The notes below the pieces were generated by a model. That model saw only the letters and a program-made list of their open reading frames with translations, made no database searches and was not told the origin of the DNA. Shown here one piece after another: positions 34,508 to 43,457 of a stretch of DNA of 64,000 nucleotides. This DNA comes from Oribacterium sp. WCC10. GTDB taxonomy: Bacteria > Bacillota > Clostridia > Lachnospirales > Lachnospiraceae. Position 1 is the stretch's first letter, and each line of letters begins with the position of its first letter. The DNA lies in contig NZ_FOPH01000003.1 of assembly GCF_900113415.1 (NCBI RefSeq), forward strand, positions 186,001-250,000, in the 5' to 3' direction. The position numbers and the translations under genes are program-made.

Positions 34508-35035
34508 TCAGTCAACGTAATAAACATAGTTCTCTTTTCTTGGAGCCGGATCCTTCGCGGGAGCAGCTGCATATCCGAGAGCACAGTGTCCGATACCTTC
34601 GAAATCACCTTCAATTCCAAGCTTCTTGAGAATTTCTTTTCCAAACTCAGACTCAAACTCTTCCTTTGCCCGGTGAATCCAGATACTTCCTACACCGAGA
34701 CTCTCTGCTGCATTCATAAGATTACCCATAACGAGTGATCCGTCGTAAATATGTGTACGAACTGCCTTATCAGCAAGTACTATGAGAATAACCGGAGCTC
34801 CATAGAACGGATCAAAGCCCTCAGGCCATCCACCGATCTTTCTGTTCTCTTCAGAAATCGCGTCACGCAGTTCCTTGTTTGTGACAGCAATGATCACAGG
34901 ACTCTGCTTTCCCATACCTGTAGCTGAGTATGTGCCTGCCCTGAGTATAGCATCAAGTTCTTCCTTTTTTATCATATCAGGCTTAAAGCTTCTGCAGCTT
35001 CGTCTTGTTTCAAGTACCTTTAATGTCTCGTTCAT
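34508..35035 (-). CDS. Nitroreductase family protein
   Basis: A 175-residue FMN-dependent NAD(P)H oxidoreductase fold. Family signatures are ETRRSCRSFKPD at the N-terminus (flavin phosphate Arg/Ser), AGTYSATGMGKQSPVIIAV, the DGSLVMGNLMNAAESLGVGS helix and the C-terminal GHCALGYAAAPAKDPAPRKENY motif. Length fits the small (about 170-residue) clostridial subfamily. The ATG follows GGAGGG. The natural substrate is unknown. Downstream is a truncated gene end and a terminator. Confidence 0.93.
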   Translation of the reverse strand: MNETLKVLETRRSCRSFKPDMIKKEELDAILRAGTYSATGMGKQSPVIIAVTNKELRDAISEENRKIGGWPEGFDPFYGAPVILIVLADKAVRTHIYDGSLVMGNLMNAAESLGVGSIWIHRAKEEFESEFGKEILKKLGIEGDFEGIGHCALGYAAAPAKDPAPRKENYVYYVD

Positions 35036-35208
35036 GAAGTTCCCTCCTTACGAATATGTTATGTAAAAAATGATGTAATTCATATCAAATCGCTATAGAT
35101 TGCAAACAATATAATAGTACCATATCGTTCTGAATTTTCAAGTCTATTTGATTTTTACTTTTTTAAAAACAATCATCGGGAATCCAGCTCATCTGAAACC
35201 CGCATTTT

Positions 35209-36594
35209 TCATACATGTCTGATTACTTCAAATCTTTGAAGTCTGATGTCTTCTTCTGAATCTATACCTGCCTTCTGCATAGCTATGGCCACCTGCTGCT
35301 CTACAGTATCAACACCTTCAAGATCAGGCAGCAACAGTCCACGGCGATTTCCTTTGCTCACGATAACACCATAACGCTTAACATCAAGCTGATCCATAGA
35401 TTCTATATCCTCCGGTTCCGAGAGCACATCAACATTAATCTCCAGAAAAGGCAGTTCATCAGGTCTTATTGGACTGAAACGAGGATCCCTTGTGGACGCA
35501 CTGATAGCATTGTAAATGATTTCTTCCGCAATACTTCTTTTGGTTGGAAGAATTGTGCCTATACATCCCCTGAGTCTCCCTTCTTTATGGATAGATACAA
35601 ATGTTCCTGCCCTCTTTGAGAGCATTTCATCCGGTAAATCTTCCGGTTCTTTAAGCACCTTTCCGGAAATGATATAAGACTGAAGTGAATCTGCTGCAAG
35701 ACGTACATAGGCATCAGAATGTTCTGATTTTTTCTCTAATTCTTCTTTCATCTTTTCCATTCTGTTCTTTCGAAAATGTCTTGTTGCATCAGTTTTTACC
35801 GGGTAAAAAGATGCAATACCATAACCTACACCTGTCACATCCTGATGTGAATATACTTTTGATTTCACGGCTTTACCATCAAAAGCACCTGCCATGATAA
35901 CAAAAGATCTGTGTCCACATTCAGCGGCTTTTCGACAGAAGGATTCATCGAAGTCAAACATCTCATCAAAAGCAGATCTCCTTGCGACATCCATTATTCG
36001 TTCATCATAAACAGGACCTTCAGGATCAAAACCGTATGGACCTTTTTCCTGTAATTTGTGTGAAAGATCACCGCTGGCTACAAACACTGCATTTATATCA
36101 CAATCATCTGAGGCCTTTGCAATAATCTCTCCAAGCTCATAATGTTCAAATAATCCAAGACCAGAAAGTCCTATACGTATTATCTTACCATCACTATATT
36201 TTTGTCTTATGAACCAGAGAGGTACCATAGTACCATGATCGAGTTCAGAAGACTTCTCGCCCAGAACTCCTGCAGGAAAATCTCGCTGTTCTGCAATTTC
36301 ACAGATTCTGTTTCTGAGTTCTGTATCATACATTTCATCGAAGGATACTTCCCCGGCATTAAACCTGGAAAATGATCCTTTGGCCCTTTCCCCTGGTGAG
36401 ATATGAAAGTAGTCAGAATACATGATACTGTGAGGACTTGTGATGATAATGGTATCAGGACGCAACTCTGCAATTTCAGATGCAACCTGTTCATAAGACT
36501 TTATCGTTTCACTGACTATTTTTTCACCGCCTTTACCTACATTTGGGATAATAAGAGGGGGATGTGGCACCATAAATGCAGCGACTATAGACAT
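35209..36594 (-). CDS. MEMO-AMMECR1 fusion (AmmeMemoRadiSam proteins B and A)
   Basis: A 461-residue two-domain protein. Residues 1-265 are a class III extradiol dioxygenase/MEMO-like fold (MVPHPPLIIPNVG, ITSPHSIMYSDYFHI, SSELDHGTMVPLWF, FVASGDLSHKL, with metal-type His residues). Residues 290-461 are an AMMECR1 domain (GTFVSIHKEGRLRGCIGTI, LEINVDVLSEPEDI, NRRGLLLPDLEGVDT). The ATG at 36594 has AAGGAAG upstream; an earlier TTG frame is rejected. In many anaerobes these two domains co-occur with a radical SAM protein as the AmmeMemoRadiSam system of unknown function. No radical SAM gene lies next to it here. Confidence 0.93.
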   Translation of the reverse strand: MSIVAAFMVPHPPLIIPNVGKGGEKIVSETIKSYEQVASEIAELRPDTIIITSPHSIMYSDYFHISPGERAKGSFSRFNAGEVSFDEMYDTELRNRICEIAEQRDFPAGVLGEKSSELDHGTMVPLWFIRQKYSDGKIIRIGLSGLGLFEHYELGEIIAKASDDCDINAVFVASGDLSHKLQEKGPYGFDPEGPVYDERIMDVARRSAFDEMFDFDESFCRKAAECGHRSFVIMAGAFDGKAVKSKVYSHQDVTGVGYGIASFYPVKTDATRHFRKNRMEKMKEELEKKSEHSDAYVRLAADSLQSYIISGKVLKEPEDLPDEMLSKRAGTFVSIHKEGRLRGCIGTILPTKRSIAEEIIYNAISASTRDPRFSPIRPDELPFLEINVDVLSEPEDIESMDQLDVKRYGVIVSKGNRRGLLLPDLEGVDTVEQQVAIAMQKAGIDSEEDIRLQRFEVIRHV

Positions 36595-36656
36595 TCGATC
36601 ACTTCCTTTCAAACAAATATTCTCACATCATTATATCCCAAATTTTATATACCAAA

Positions 36657-36696
36657 AAAGACTTTTCTCTGATTTCAAATTCAAAGAAAAGTCTTT
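36657..36696 (-). terminator. Terminator of the 36741-37661 gene
   Basis: AAAGACTTTTCT/AGAAAAGTCTTT is a perfect 12-bp stem. On the minus strand it runs into TTTTTTGG, 45 nt after the stop codon. Confidence 0.85.
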
Positions 36697-36740
36697 CACT
36701 GTAACATTTCAGGCTAAATAATCCGATTCATAAAAAAATG

Positions 36741-37661
36741 TCATCGAAGAATCAGCTTCACGAGTCTCAGATGATGAATGAGAACTATTCCCACATCCAT
36801 GAAAACATGTGCTATCAGAGTCGATACAAGCACACCGTTTGACTTCCACAAGAACTGACTATTGAAACCGTACCAGATGGTAAATCCTGAATACGCAATC
36901 ATCAGAAACAATATAGGAAGATTTTTCCAGATGTTGATGATATCTCCTTTAAAATTCTCCCAGGTAACATCAAAATAAAAAAGTCTTCCAATGACCATCA
37001 TAACGAAATATATGATGATGCTTCCGTAGTTTGGACTCTGGTAAATGAAGCAAATATAGACAAGAATCAGTATGACATATATCGAACTGACTAAACGAAT
37101 ACTTGATCGCTGCTTTGCATCTATATAACGAAGCCTCACAAGAAGTCGGTCAAAGATACGGTTCAGAATCATTGATACTATCAGAAATGCGACCAGAATC
37201 CAGTCTTTATAGGTATCCCAAAGTATATGTACTTCCCGAAGATTGATACGGTCATTGATAATGTAGTAAAGACTGAGAAGGAGCAACACGGCGGTGCTTG
37301 CAAAGGCCATTTCATAGAATGATTCAATGAATGCAAATGGACGAATATCGATTTTACGATGCAATAAGCGCTGACGGCTTCTGGAACGCCTTCTAATGCT
37401 ATGATTCGGTCGCTCATCAATTAGTGACTCATCATTCTGAGTGGAAATACCATTATCCCGGAAATCCTCCCGGTCATAAGTATCCATTTCCGACTCATCT
37501 ATATACTCACCTTCCGAACCGGTCTTATCCAGTTCTTTTCTTAACCTTGCGATAATAAGGATTATTCCCATAACAACAAGAAGTGCTGCAAAGCATATCA
37601 GAAAGTATGGGACTGCCTTTTCCATATCAAAATAATGTTCTGCGTATTCCTGAAATTCCAT
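36741..37661 (-). CDS. Unknown polytopic membrane protein
   Basis: A 306-residue protein I do not recognise. It has one N-terminal helix (about residues 15-37, FLICFAALLVVMGIILIIA), an acidic and then Arg-rich cytoplasmic loop of about 80 residues (ending SIRRRSRSRQRLLHRK), and six further helices from about 115 to the C-terminus. The end carries His residues in IAHVFMDVGIVLIHH. The ATG at 37661 has AAGAAGG upstream and is preferred to an ATG 14 codons earlier. It is a single gene ended by a terminator. Confidence 0.78.
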   Translation of the reverse strand: MEFQEYAEHYFDMEKAVPYFLICFAALLVVMGIILIIARLRKELDKTGSEGEYIDESEMDTYDREDFRDNGISTQNDESLIDERPNHSIRRRSRSRQRLLHRKIDIRPFAFIESFYEMAFASTAVLLLLSLYYIINDRINLREVHILWDTYKDWILVAFLIVSMILNRIFDRLLVRLRYIDAKQRSSIRLVSSIYVILILVYICFIYQSPNYGSIIIYFVMMVIGRLFYFDVTWENFKGDIINIWKNLPILFLMIAYSGFTIWYGFNSQFLWKSNGVLVSTLIAHVFMDVGIVLIHHLRLVKLILR

Positions 37662-37936
37662 AATACCTTCTTTTCTAATGATGATATTGAAGTGTTTTAT
37701 CATTCTCTGCCACTAAGGTCAACTGTCGTATTTCTTAGGAAAATATGGACAAAAGTCCACTAATTCTTATAAAATTCCTAATTTTTTGTTATGACACCTC
37801 AAATTAGCATATATAACCATAATGTATCGCAAAATGTTCTTTTATAAATACATTTTTCACTTTAAAGTGTTATGATTAAATTATTCAAAAATCCACGAAT
37901 TTTAAGAGTGGAAATACAATTGAAAAGGGGAATGTT

Positions 37937-39109
37937 ATGATTACGAATGGCTTTACTTATGTTGCAGTGCTGCTGTTTATGGCGGCTGTCCTCGTTACTT
38001 TGCAGAAGAATGCAAAGGGAGGGCTGAAGAAATTCTTCAGCTATGTACCACCCGTAGTGCTCTGCTATCTCTTTGCTATGCTTTTTTGCACTATTAAGCT
38101 CTGGGATATGGCGGAAACCAAGCCTGCATACAGTGCATTAAAGAACAATCTGACCTATGCCATGATCTTTGCTATGCTGCTAAGATGTGACATTCGTAAA
38201 GTTCTTAAACTCGGACCAAAGATGCTTATCGGATTCTTCTCGGCAACTGTTACTATCATGGTAGGTTTCATATCTGCATTCCTTATCATGAAAGGTGTTA
38301 TAGGAAGTGATTCCTGGATGGGTCTCAGCGCACTCTGTGGATCATGGATCGGCGGCTCAGGTAACATGGTAGCCGTACAGGCAGCTTTAAATATCAGTGA
38401 AGCCGACATGGGTTATGCACTTGTGATTGACTCCATCGACTATTCTCTTTGGGTAATGTTTCTGCTTTGGGCTATTCAGCTTGCTCCAAAGTTCAATAAA
38501 TGGACAAAGGCAAATACAAAAACTCTGGATGAAGTATCCAGTAATCTCGAAGCTGAAGCGAAATCCAACACCGCTTCAATCTCTTTCCAGAGTCTTTTAC
38601 TGCTTATAGGTTCAGCATTTCTTGCAAGTGCAATTGCTTCCAATGTAGGCGCTGCTCTTTACAGTGCAACCAACTTCTCTGATAAGGCAACCTGGACAGT
38701 TCTTTTCATTACTGCCGTTTCACTCATCGCAGCTGTAACTCCGCTTGGTAAGGTGGCAGGTTCTTCAGAAGTATCCAATCTCCTCTTATATGCGGTCATC
38801 GGTCTTCTGGCCAGCCGTGCAAGTCTCCTTGAACTTGCAGATGCACCGGCCTGGATCCTGACAGGTTTTATCATTCTGGCTATTCATGCTGTTCTTATGC
38901 TTATCATATGTAAGGTACTCAAACTGGATCTCTTCACTGCCGGTGTAGCATCTCTCGCAAATATCGGTGGTACTGCTTCCGCTCCTGTTCTTGCCGGAGC
39001 ATACAGCGGTTCTCTTGTACCTGTAGGTATTCTTATGGCACTTATGGGCTATGTAGTAGGTACTCCTTTTGCGGTTATAGTTGCCAACATCATGAAATCT
39101 CTGGCGTGA
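37937..39109 (+). CDS. DUF819 family membrane protein (YjcL-like)
   Basis: A 390-residue polytopic membrane protein of DUF819, related to sodium:solute carriers of the bile-acid/arsenite superfamily. It has 10-11 helices and the duplicated motif typical of the family: GSWIGGSGNMVAVQAAL (about residues 135-150) and LANIGGTASAPVLAGAY near residue 345. The ATG follows AAAAGGGG. The substrate is unknown; by analogy with the second motif a two-repeat transporter mechanism is likely. The 233-bp upstream region is AT-rich without a clear promoter. Confidence 0.9.
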   Translation: MITNGFTYVAVLLFMAAVLVTLQKNAKGGLKKFFSYVPPVVLCYLFAMLFCTIKLWDMAETKPAYSALKNNLTYAMIFAMLLRCDIRKVLKLGPKMLIGFFSATVTIMVGFISAFLIMKGVIGSDSWMGLSALCGSWIGGSGNMVAVQAALNISEADMGYALVIDSIDYSLWVMFLLWAIQLAPKFNKWTKANTKTLDEVSSNLEAEAKSNTASISFQSLLLLIGSAFLASAIASNVGAALYSATNFSDKATWTVLFITAVSLIAAVTPLGKVAGSSEVSNLLLYAVIGLLASRASLLELADAPAWILTGFIILAIHAVLMLIICKVLKLDLFTAGVASLANIGGTASAPVLAGAYSGSLVPVGILMALMGYVVGTPFAVIVANIMKSLA

Positions 39110-39149
39110 TTAGTATAGATTTACCGGCAGTACTAAGGAACTATCTTTG

Positions 39150-39174
39150 GAAACACTGATTAAATCAGTGTTTC
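39150..39174. repeat. Solo hairpin of the dispersed repeat family
   Basis: GAAACACTGATT-A-AATCAGTGTTTC is a 12-bp perfect palindrome matching the left end of the full copy at 49988-50107 (ACACTGATTAAATCAGTATT). It lies 40 nt after the DUF819 gene and could double as a transcription stop. Confidence 0.7.
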
Positions 39175-39250
39175 ACTTAAATCCTTTTCACTACCGGTTT
39201 TGTAATACCGATTATTGTTTAACTACACTAACCTTCGGAGGTTATCTTTA

Positions 39251-40429
39251 ATGAAAGATAATATACACAGTAAGGCAGTTAATCTGATTTTCACTGGAGA
39301 CATAGGATTTGATAAATATATGCAGGATCGTTGGAAAGACCCTGAGCTCTTATCTCCTGCTGTACAAAAGTTTTTTGATTCCGGTGATCATGTCATCGCC
39401 AATGTTGAAGGTCCTCTGATTGAAGCAAATGACAACGGAAGTCATGGTGTGTTCTTTCACAGTATGAATCCGGAGGCGGTCAATCTACTCGACAAAATCC
39501 ATTCTGATATATGGAATATTTCCAACAATCACATCATGGATGCGGGCCTTGACGGCCTTGTTAACACCAGATGTCTTGCCGGAGAACATAAGGCAATGAC
39601 CATAGGCGCAGGAGTTAATGATATTGAAGCATCCTCACCTGTGATACTTCCCGAGTCAGGCGGTATCGGAATGTTTGGTGTTGCATATATGTCTGAATGC
39701 ATTCCTGCCACTTCCACAGAGCCCGGAGTATTTCGCTGGGATGCCATGAATAAAATAAAAGAACGTATACTTGAGATAAAGTCAAAGTGTCGCTGGTGTA
39801 TAGTTGTTGCCCACGGTGGCGAAGAATTTGCCGCCATGCCAAACCCCTACACAAGAAACCGGTACATAGAGTATCTGAACATGGGGGCCGACCTGGTAGT
39901 GGCGCATCATCCTCATGTCGTGGAAAACTACGAAACATTTCCTAATGGAAAAGCAATTTTCTATTCCTTAGGTAATTTTATATTTGATACAGACTATCAG
40001 CGGGTCCATCCATACACTGACAGAGGTGTGCTTCTGAAACTTTCCTTTACTGAAAGCGAAATGTCATTTGAAGCCTTGGGAACAAGAATAGTTCGAGGAA
40101 GAGAAGTGATTACAGATGATGAACTGCCTCCGGTTTTTTCGGATATTCCATCAGAAGATTATGAACTCCTCGCCCCTCTTTCTGCCAACGCTTTCATCGA
40201 GGAAGAACGAAAAAAGATGATCTATCTTGAACCTGAACGTTTCAGAAATGCATCAGAGGATGTATGGAATTCCTACTTTTTCAGTGAAGAACCGGATGGA
40301 TATTTCAAGGACGCTCATATGGACTTATCACTGATAGTTCCGCTTTCCAGGAAGGCAGCTCTCCGGGAATGGGAAAAGTCAAAACTTGAAAAAATCAAAG
40401 AATATATACTAACCATGGCATCGATCTGA
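39251..40429 (+). CDS. CapA/PgsA-like metallophosphoesterase family protein
   Basis: A 392-residue protein of the CapA (poly-gamma-glutamate synthesis) phosphoesterase family. The metal-site motifs are LIFTGDIGFD (first Asp), ANVEGPL, WNISNNHIMDAG (NNH), VVAHGGEEF and ADLVVAHHPHVVEN, and YSLGNFIFD. The start is the ATG at 39251 with GGAGG 9 nt upstream. Unlike capsule CapA there is no signal peptide or membrane anchor, so it should act in the cytoplasm, and no capsule genes are adjacent. Its last 21 bp overlap the convergent hydrolase gene. Confidence 0.88.
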   Translation: MKDNIHSKAVNLIFTGDIGFDKYMQDRWKDPELLSPAVQKFFDSGDHVIANVEGPLIEANDNGSHGVFFHSMNPEAVNLLDKIHSDIWNISNNHIMDAGLDGLVNTRCLAGEHKAMTIGAGVNDIEASSPVILPESGGIGMFGVAYMSECIPATSTEPGVFRWDAMNKIKERILEIKSKCRWCIVVAHGGEEFAAMPNPYTRNRYIEYLNMGADLVVAHHPHVVENYETFPNGKAIFYSLGNFIFDTDYQRVHPYTDRGVLLKLSFTESEMSFEALGTRIVRGREVITDDELPPVFSDIPSEDYELLAPLSANAFIEEERKKMIYLEPERFRNASEDVWNSYFFSEEPDGYFKDAHMDLSLIVPLSRKAALREWEKSKLEKIKEYILTMASI

Positions 40430-41242
40430 AAGTATTTTTGCCAGTTCCGCGGCTACTTCTTCAGGATGATCATTGACCAGCATATGGGTAGCATTACTGA
40501 ATTTCACAGAATGATACTCTGTAGGAACATTTTCCTCGTACCATACGGCCAGTTCAGGTGAAAAGATAGAACCCGGATCAGCATAAAAATAATACATAGG
40601 GACAGAGAGTTTCTGAACAAAATCTCTGTTGTCAACTGTCTTCATGGATGCAGACAGACTTCTCACTACACCTTCATCACATTGCAAAAGAAATTTTTTT
40701 ATTCCGGGATTCAATATAAATCCCGGAACTTTCTTTAATTTAGGAGATGCTGCCAACGCAAAATCCTTATAAAGATCAAAAAATGGTCTAACGGAATCAG
40801 CTTCCATATTTTCAGCATTATATCTGCCCTGATAGAGTCCCAGTGACCACTCATTATCATTAAGCTGCCTTGGTGTCATGTCGCATAAGACAATCTGTTT
40901 TAAACGGTCACATCCAAACTCTTTTATATACGACATAATAACGCCGGAACCCATAGACCATCCCAAAAGAGTCACATCATTAAGTAAAAGTCCGCTAAGC
41001 AACTCATCAAGGTCGGATGCGAGAGTAGAAAGACTCACTTTTTCACCGTTTGCATCCTTACTTTTACCGTGTCCTCTATGATCATAAGTGATACAACGGA
41101 CTTTTCCTTTCAGAGCATCGACTACCTTGTCATAAGTAGTATGTGATCCGGTCCATCCGTGCAGCATCACAACTGTTTGACTGCCTTCACCTTTATCTTC
41201 GTAATATAATTTCTCTCCGTTTTTCAGTACAAACTCACTCAT
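40409..41242 (-). CDS. Alpha/beta hydrolase
   Basis: A 277-residue alpha/beta-hydrolase fold protein. The oxyanion segment VVMLHGWTGSHTTY, nucleophile elbow GWSMGSG (Ser near residue 96), and the catalytic His in FSNATHMLVNDHPEE are intact. An acid is likely in the YFYADPGSIFS strand. A helical lid (residues 130-200) is typical of esterases and haloperoxidase-like enzymes. The substrate is unknown. It overlaps capA tail-to-tail by 21 bp. An AGAGGA site is 9 nt upstream of the ATG, and a small ORF and a structured element precede it. Confidence 0.9.
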   Translation of the reverse strand: MSEFVLKNGEKLYYEDKGEGSQTVVMLHGWTGSHTTYDKVVDALKGKVRCITYDHRGHGKSKDANGEKVSLSTLASDLDELLSGLLLNDVTLLGWSMGSGVIMSYIKEFGCDRLKQIVLCDMTPRQLNDNEWSLGLYQGRYNAENMEADSVRPFFDLYKDFALAASPKLKKVPGFILNPGIKKFLLQCDEGVVRSLSASMKTVDNRDFVQKLSVPMYYFYADPGSIFSPELAVWYEENVPTEYHSVKFSNATHMLVNDHPEEVAAELAKILSDRCHG

Positions 41243-41278
41243 ATATCAAATAATCCTCTTTATACTATGACCCTGACA

Positions 41279-41320
41279 TCATACTATTATAATACCTACG
41301 TAAACTGTGGTATTATTCAT
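41279..41320 (-). CDS. Possible 13-codon leader peptide ORF
   Basis: The ATG at 41320 is preceded at 6 nt by GGGAGGT, an excellent ribosome site, and encodes MNNTTVYVGIIIV before TGA, 36 nt upstream of the hydrolase start. The ribosome site is the 3' arm of the hairpin at 41325-41415, so its translation could depend on that structure. Expression is unproven. Confidence 0.3.
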   Translation of the reverse strand: MNNTTVYVGIIIV

Positions 41321-41324
41321 GTTG

Positions 41325-41415
41325 TGACCTCCCTTTGTATGCGGTAATCCCTGTTACCATTGTCTTAGCAACTTTAGTATACAGGTAAATCCACGTTGCT
41401 ACAAAGAGGAGGTCA
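41325..41415. other. Structured three-stem element, possible ncRNA or mobile remnant
   Basis: The outer arms TGACCTCCCTTTGTA (41325-41339) and TACAAAGAGGAGGTCA (41400-41415) pair over 15 bp with one bulged A. Inside are two smaller stems: GGTAA/TTACC (41343-41358) and TAGCAAC/GTTGCTA (41366-41401, sharing two bases with the outer stem). The arrangement gives a three-way junction. It lies between two minus-strand genes in non-coding sequence. Confidence 0.55.
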
Positions 41416-41463
41416 TTACATATACCTAAAGTCGGATTTTACCTGTCACACCTATGATAAAAT

Positions 41464-42066
41464 TCACTTTGCATTAACTCTGTCGCGTATGCATTTCCAG
41501 TCTACACAACGGGTATAATTCTCACCCGGTAGCTTATAGTCCGTATTCCATGGACGGTCAAAAACCATAACCTTCAACTCAGGCATATGATCAAAGAATT
41601 TGAAGGCCAAAGGTGAATCCTCTATTGCATAGTCAAATTCCATCCTATAATAATCTTCAAGTTCAAGATTGAACCTGTTGTTCTTGGGCGAAGTATCCCT
41701 GCCATACTTATCAAGTGTGTACAGGGTAACTCTTTCAAGCCCGTGCTCATCAAGCCATCTTCTTGAGACATCATATGTACATGCCGGTCGCCCGGTTATG
41801 ATGGAAACTTCATGACCGCTATCGATCAACTCATTTAATACAAATGAAGCTCCGGGAGTCTCTTCATACGAAAGGAGAACTTCCTCCCGATGTCCTTCGA
41901 TCATCATCTTCTTATATTCTTCATCCGTAAGATCAAATGTTTTCTTCAGATCAAAGAATCTGACATTCTCATACTGCACCTTCTTACCGAAAAGTCGTTC
42001 AGCTATTACTGTAAATGATTTAGCCGTTTCGCACAGACAATCATCAAAATCTACATAAAACTTCAT
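41464..42066 (-). CDS. HAD superfamily 5'-nucleotidase-like protein
   Basis: A 200-residue HAD hydrolase resembling the 5'(3')-deoxyribonucleotidase (NT5C) group. Motif I is DFDDCL at residues 6-11, with the two Asp intact. Motif II is SIITGRPACTY (Thr), and motif IV is YAIEDSPLAF. The C-terminal VFDRPWNTDY matches the deoxyribonucleotidase family. It probably dephosphorylates a nucleotide or similar small molecule. The ATG follows GAGGT by 8 nt. It is alone, between the structured element and the COG0523 terminator. Confidence 0.85.
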   Translation of the reverse strand: MKFYVDFDDCLCETAKSFTVIAERLFGKKVQYENVRFFDLKKTFDLTDEEYKKMMIEGHREEVLLSYEETPGASFVLNELIDSGHEVSIITGRPACTYDVSRRWLDEHGLERVTLYTLDKYGRDTSPKNNRFNLELEDYYRMEFDYAIEDSPLAFKFFDHMPELKVMVFDRPWNTDYKLPGENYTRCVDWKCIRDRVNAK

Positions 42067-42171
42067 TTAGCAACCTCATTTAGGAATATTTTTAATGTCA
42101 CAATAAAAACAATGATTAGTATAATTACAAATGACTATTCTATCAATCATGAGATGAGGTATGCTAAAAAA

Positions 42172-42212
42172 AGAAGTTCATATAAGATCCTGCGTATCTC
42201 ACATGAACTTCT
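42172..42212 (-). terminator. Terminator of the COG0523 GTPase gene
   Basis: AGAAGTTCAT/ATGAACTTCT is a perfect 10-bp stem with an inner GAT/ATC pair. On the minus strand it is followed by seven T, 42 nt after the stop codon. Confidence 0.92.
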
Positions 42213-42253
42213 CATCTTTATTTAAAAAATATCTGAATCAGCAGGACTTTTGT

Positions 42254-43276
42254 TCACCAAATATCATTAACCGCTGTCTTAAATCTCTTTTCCGGTATCT
42301 GTTGTATCTTTTGAATAACTTTTCTTCCACCGCAAAAACGCTTTCTTATCTTCCTTTCATCAAGGAATTGTCCGATAAATACGCACTGGCACTTTGTATC
42401 CGGAGAAGATGTTATGGCATACATACGATCTGCGAGATCAAATCTGAGCATTTCACCTTCTATTAGAACGGTTCCCTTTGCTCTCGCCATATGACCAAAC
42501 TCACCATGAAGGCAGTCTTCAAGAAACATAACTAATTCTGCCGGATTATCAAGTTCAGTTTTAGTAATGCTTACCTGTGAAAATGAATCAGCACCATTCC
42601 GCTTCCAGGACAACATTGATGCATCTGCCGAATTTAAACCGTTAATATACTGACTGTCACCCCCCGTATCGACTGACTCATTTATATCCATAAGTGAATT
42701 CCACCATTCAGCATTCATATAGGAATAATGTGATCCTGTTATATCAGCATTTGGATTGATATCATGAATCATTTCAGATACTCTTTGAAGAATATCGGCT
42801 GAAGTATGTTCACATTTTGAAAAAACAACGGTAGAAGCATTTTCAATCTGATCCCTGTAAAGTTCAGGCCATTCCTTCATGTTATTTGTAAAATTTTCAG
42901 GAGAAAGAACAACAACCGGCTTCAACAGACTGATATTACTATGCAGTAAAGGACTTAGGTTACGGATGATATTACTCAGTTTTCCCACTCCTGTAGGTTC
43001 AACCACAAGATACTCGGGATCAAGGGATGAATAGATGGTAAATACCGAATTTGCAAAGCTGTCCTTCATGGAACAGCAAACACATCCTTCCATGAATTCC
43101 ATAACCTTAATATCATCTTTTTGGGCGGTCTCAGCTTTCAATTCCAGTGAATCAAGATTATTATCGCCATACTCATTTTCCATGATTACAGGATGAGTCT
43201 CGGTTTTTTTTATTAGTTCTTTTATAAATGTTGTTTTTCCTGCACCGAGAAAACCGGATACCAATAGTATTTTCAT
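42254..43276 (-). CDS. COG0523 (CobW/G3E) family GTPase
   Basis: A 340-residue G3E GTPase of the metal-handling COG0523 group. Walker A GFLGAGKTT (residues 8-16), the hallmark metal-binding GCVCCS (about residue 65) and VEPTGVG are intact. The G4 guanine-specificity motif NKxD reads SKCE, so base recognition may be altered. A C-terminal CobW_C-like domain follows from about 230. COG0523 proteins deliver zinc, cobalt or iron to target enzymes. The neighbour upstream is a zinc alcohol dehydrogenase, but terminators separate the two units. AGGAG precedes the ATG. Confidence 0.9.
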   Translation of the reverse strand: MKILLVSGFLGAGKTTFIKELIKKTETHPVIMENEYGDNNLDSLELKAETAQKDDIKVMEFMEGCVCCSMKDSFANSVFTIYSSLDPEYLVVEPTGVGKLSNIIRNLSPLLHSNISLLKPVVVLSPENFTNNMKEWPELYRDQIENASTVVFSKCEHTSADILQRVSEMIHDINPNADITGSHYSYMNAEWWNSLMDINESVDTGGDSQYINGLNSADASMLSWKRNGADSFSQVSITKTELDNPAELVMFLEDCLHGEFGHMARAKGTVLIEGEMLRFDLADRMYAITSSPDTKCQCVFIGQFLDERKIRKRFCGGRKVIQKIQQIPEKRFKTAVNDIW

Positions 43277-43367
43277 CGTATGACTCCTGATATTCTAAAA
43301 ATATTTCATTTGAACTTATTGTCCGCTGTCTACCTGTTGACTGACAACTGAAACTATATAAAAGAAC

Positions 43368-43387
43368 GGACGGTCAGAAGACCGCCC
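43368..43387 (-). terminator. Terminator of the alcohol dehydrogenase gene
   Basis: On the minus strand GGGCGGTC pairs with GACCGTCC (one G-T pair) around TTCT and is followed by GTTCTTTTATA. Confidence 0.82.
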
Positions 43388-43457
43388 GAAATATCCATAT
43401 TACACGCCACATATCGAAATCTCATTTGCGACGGTGCTAATCAATAGATATAAATGA

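Noticed and set aside
39615-39938. 107-codon minus-strand ORF inside the CapA-like gene
   Set aside because: It is a shadow of a well-supported metallophosphoesterase frame and lacks a ribosome site.
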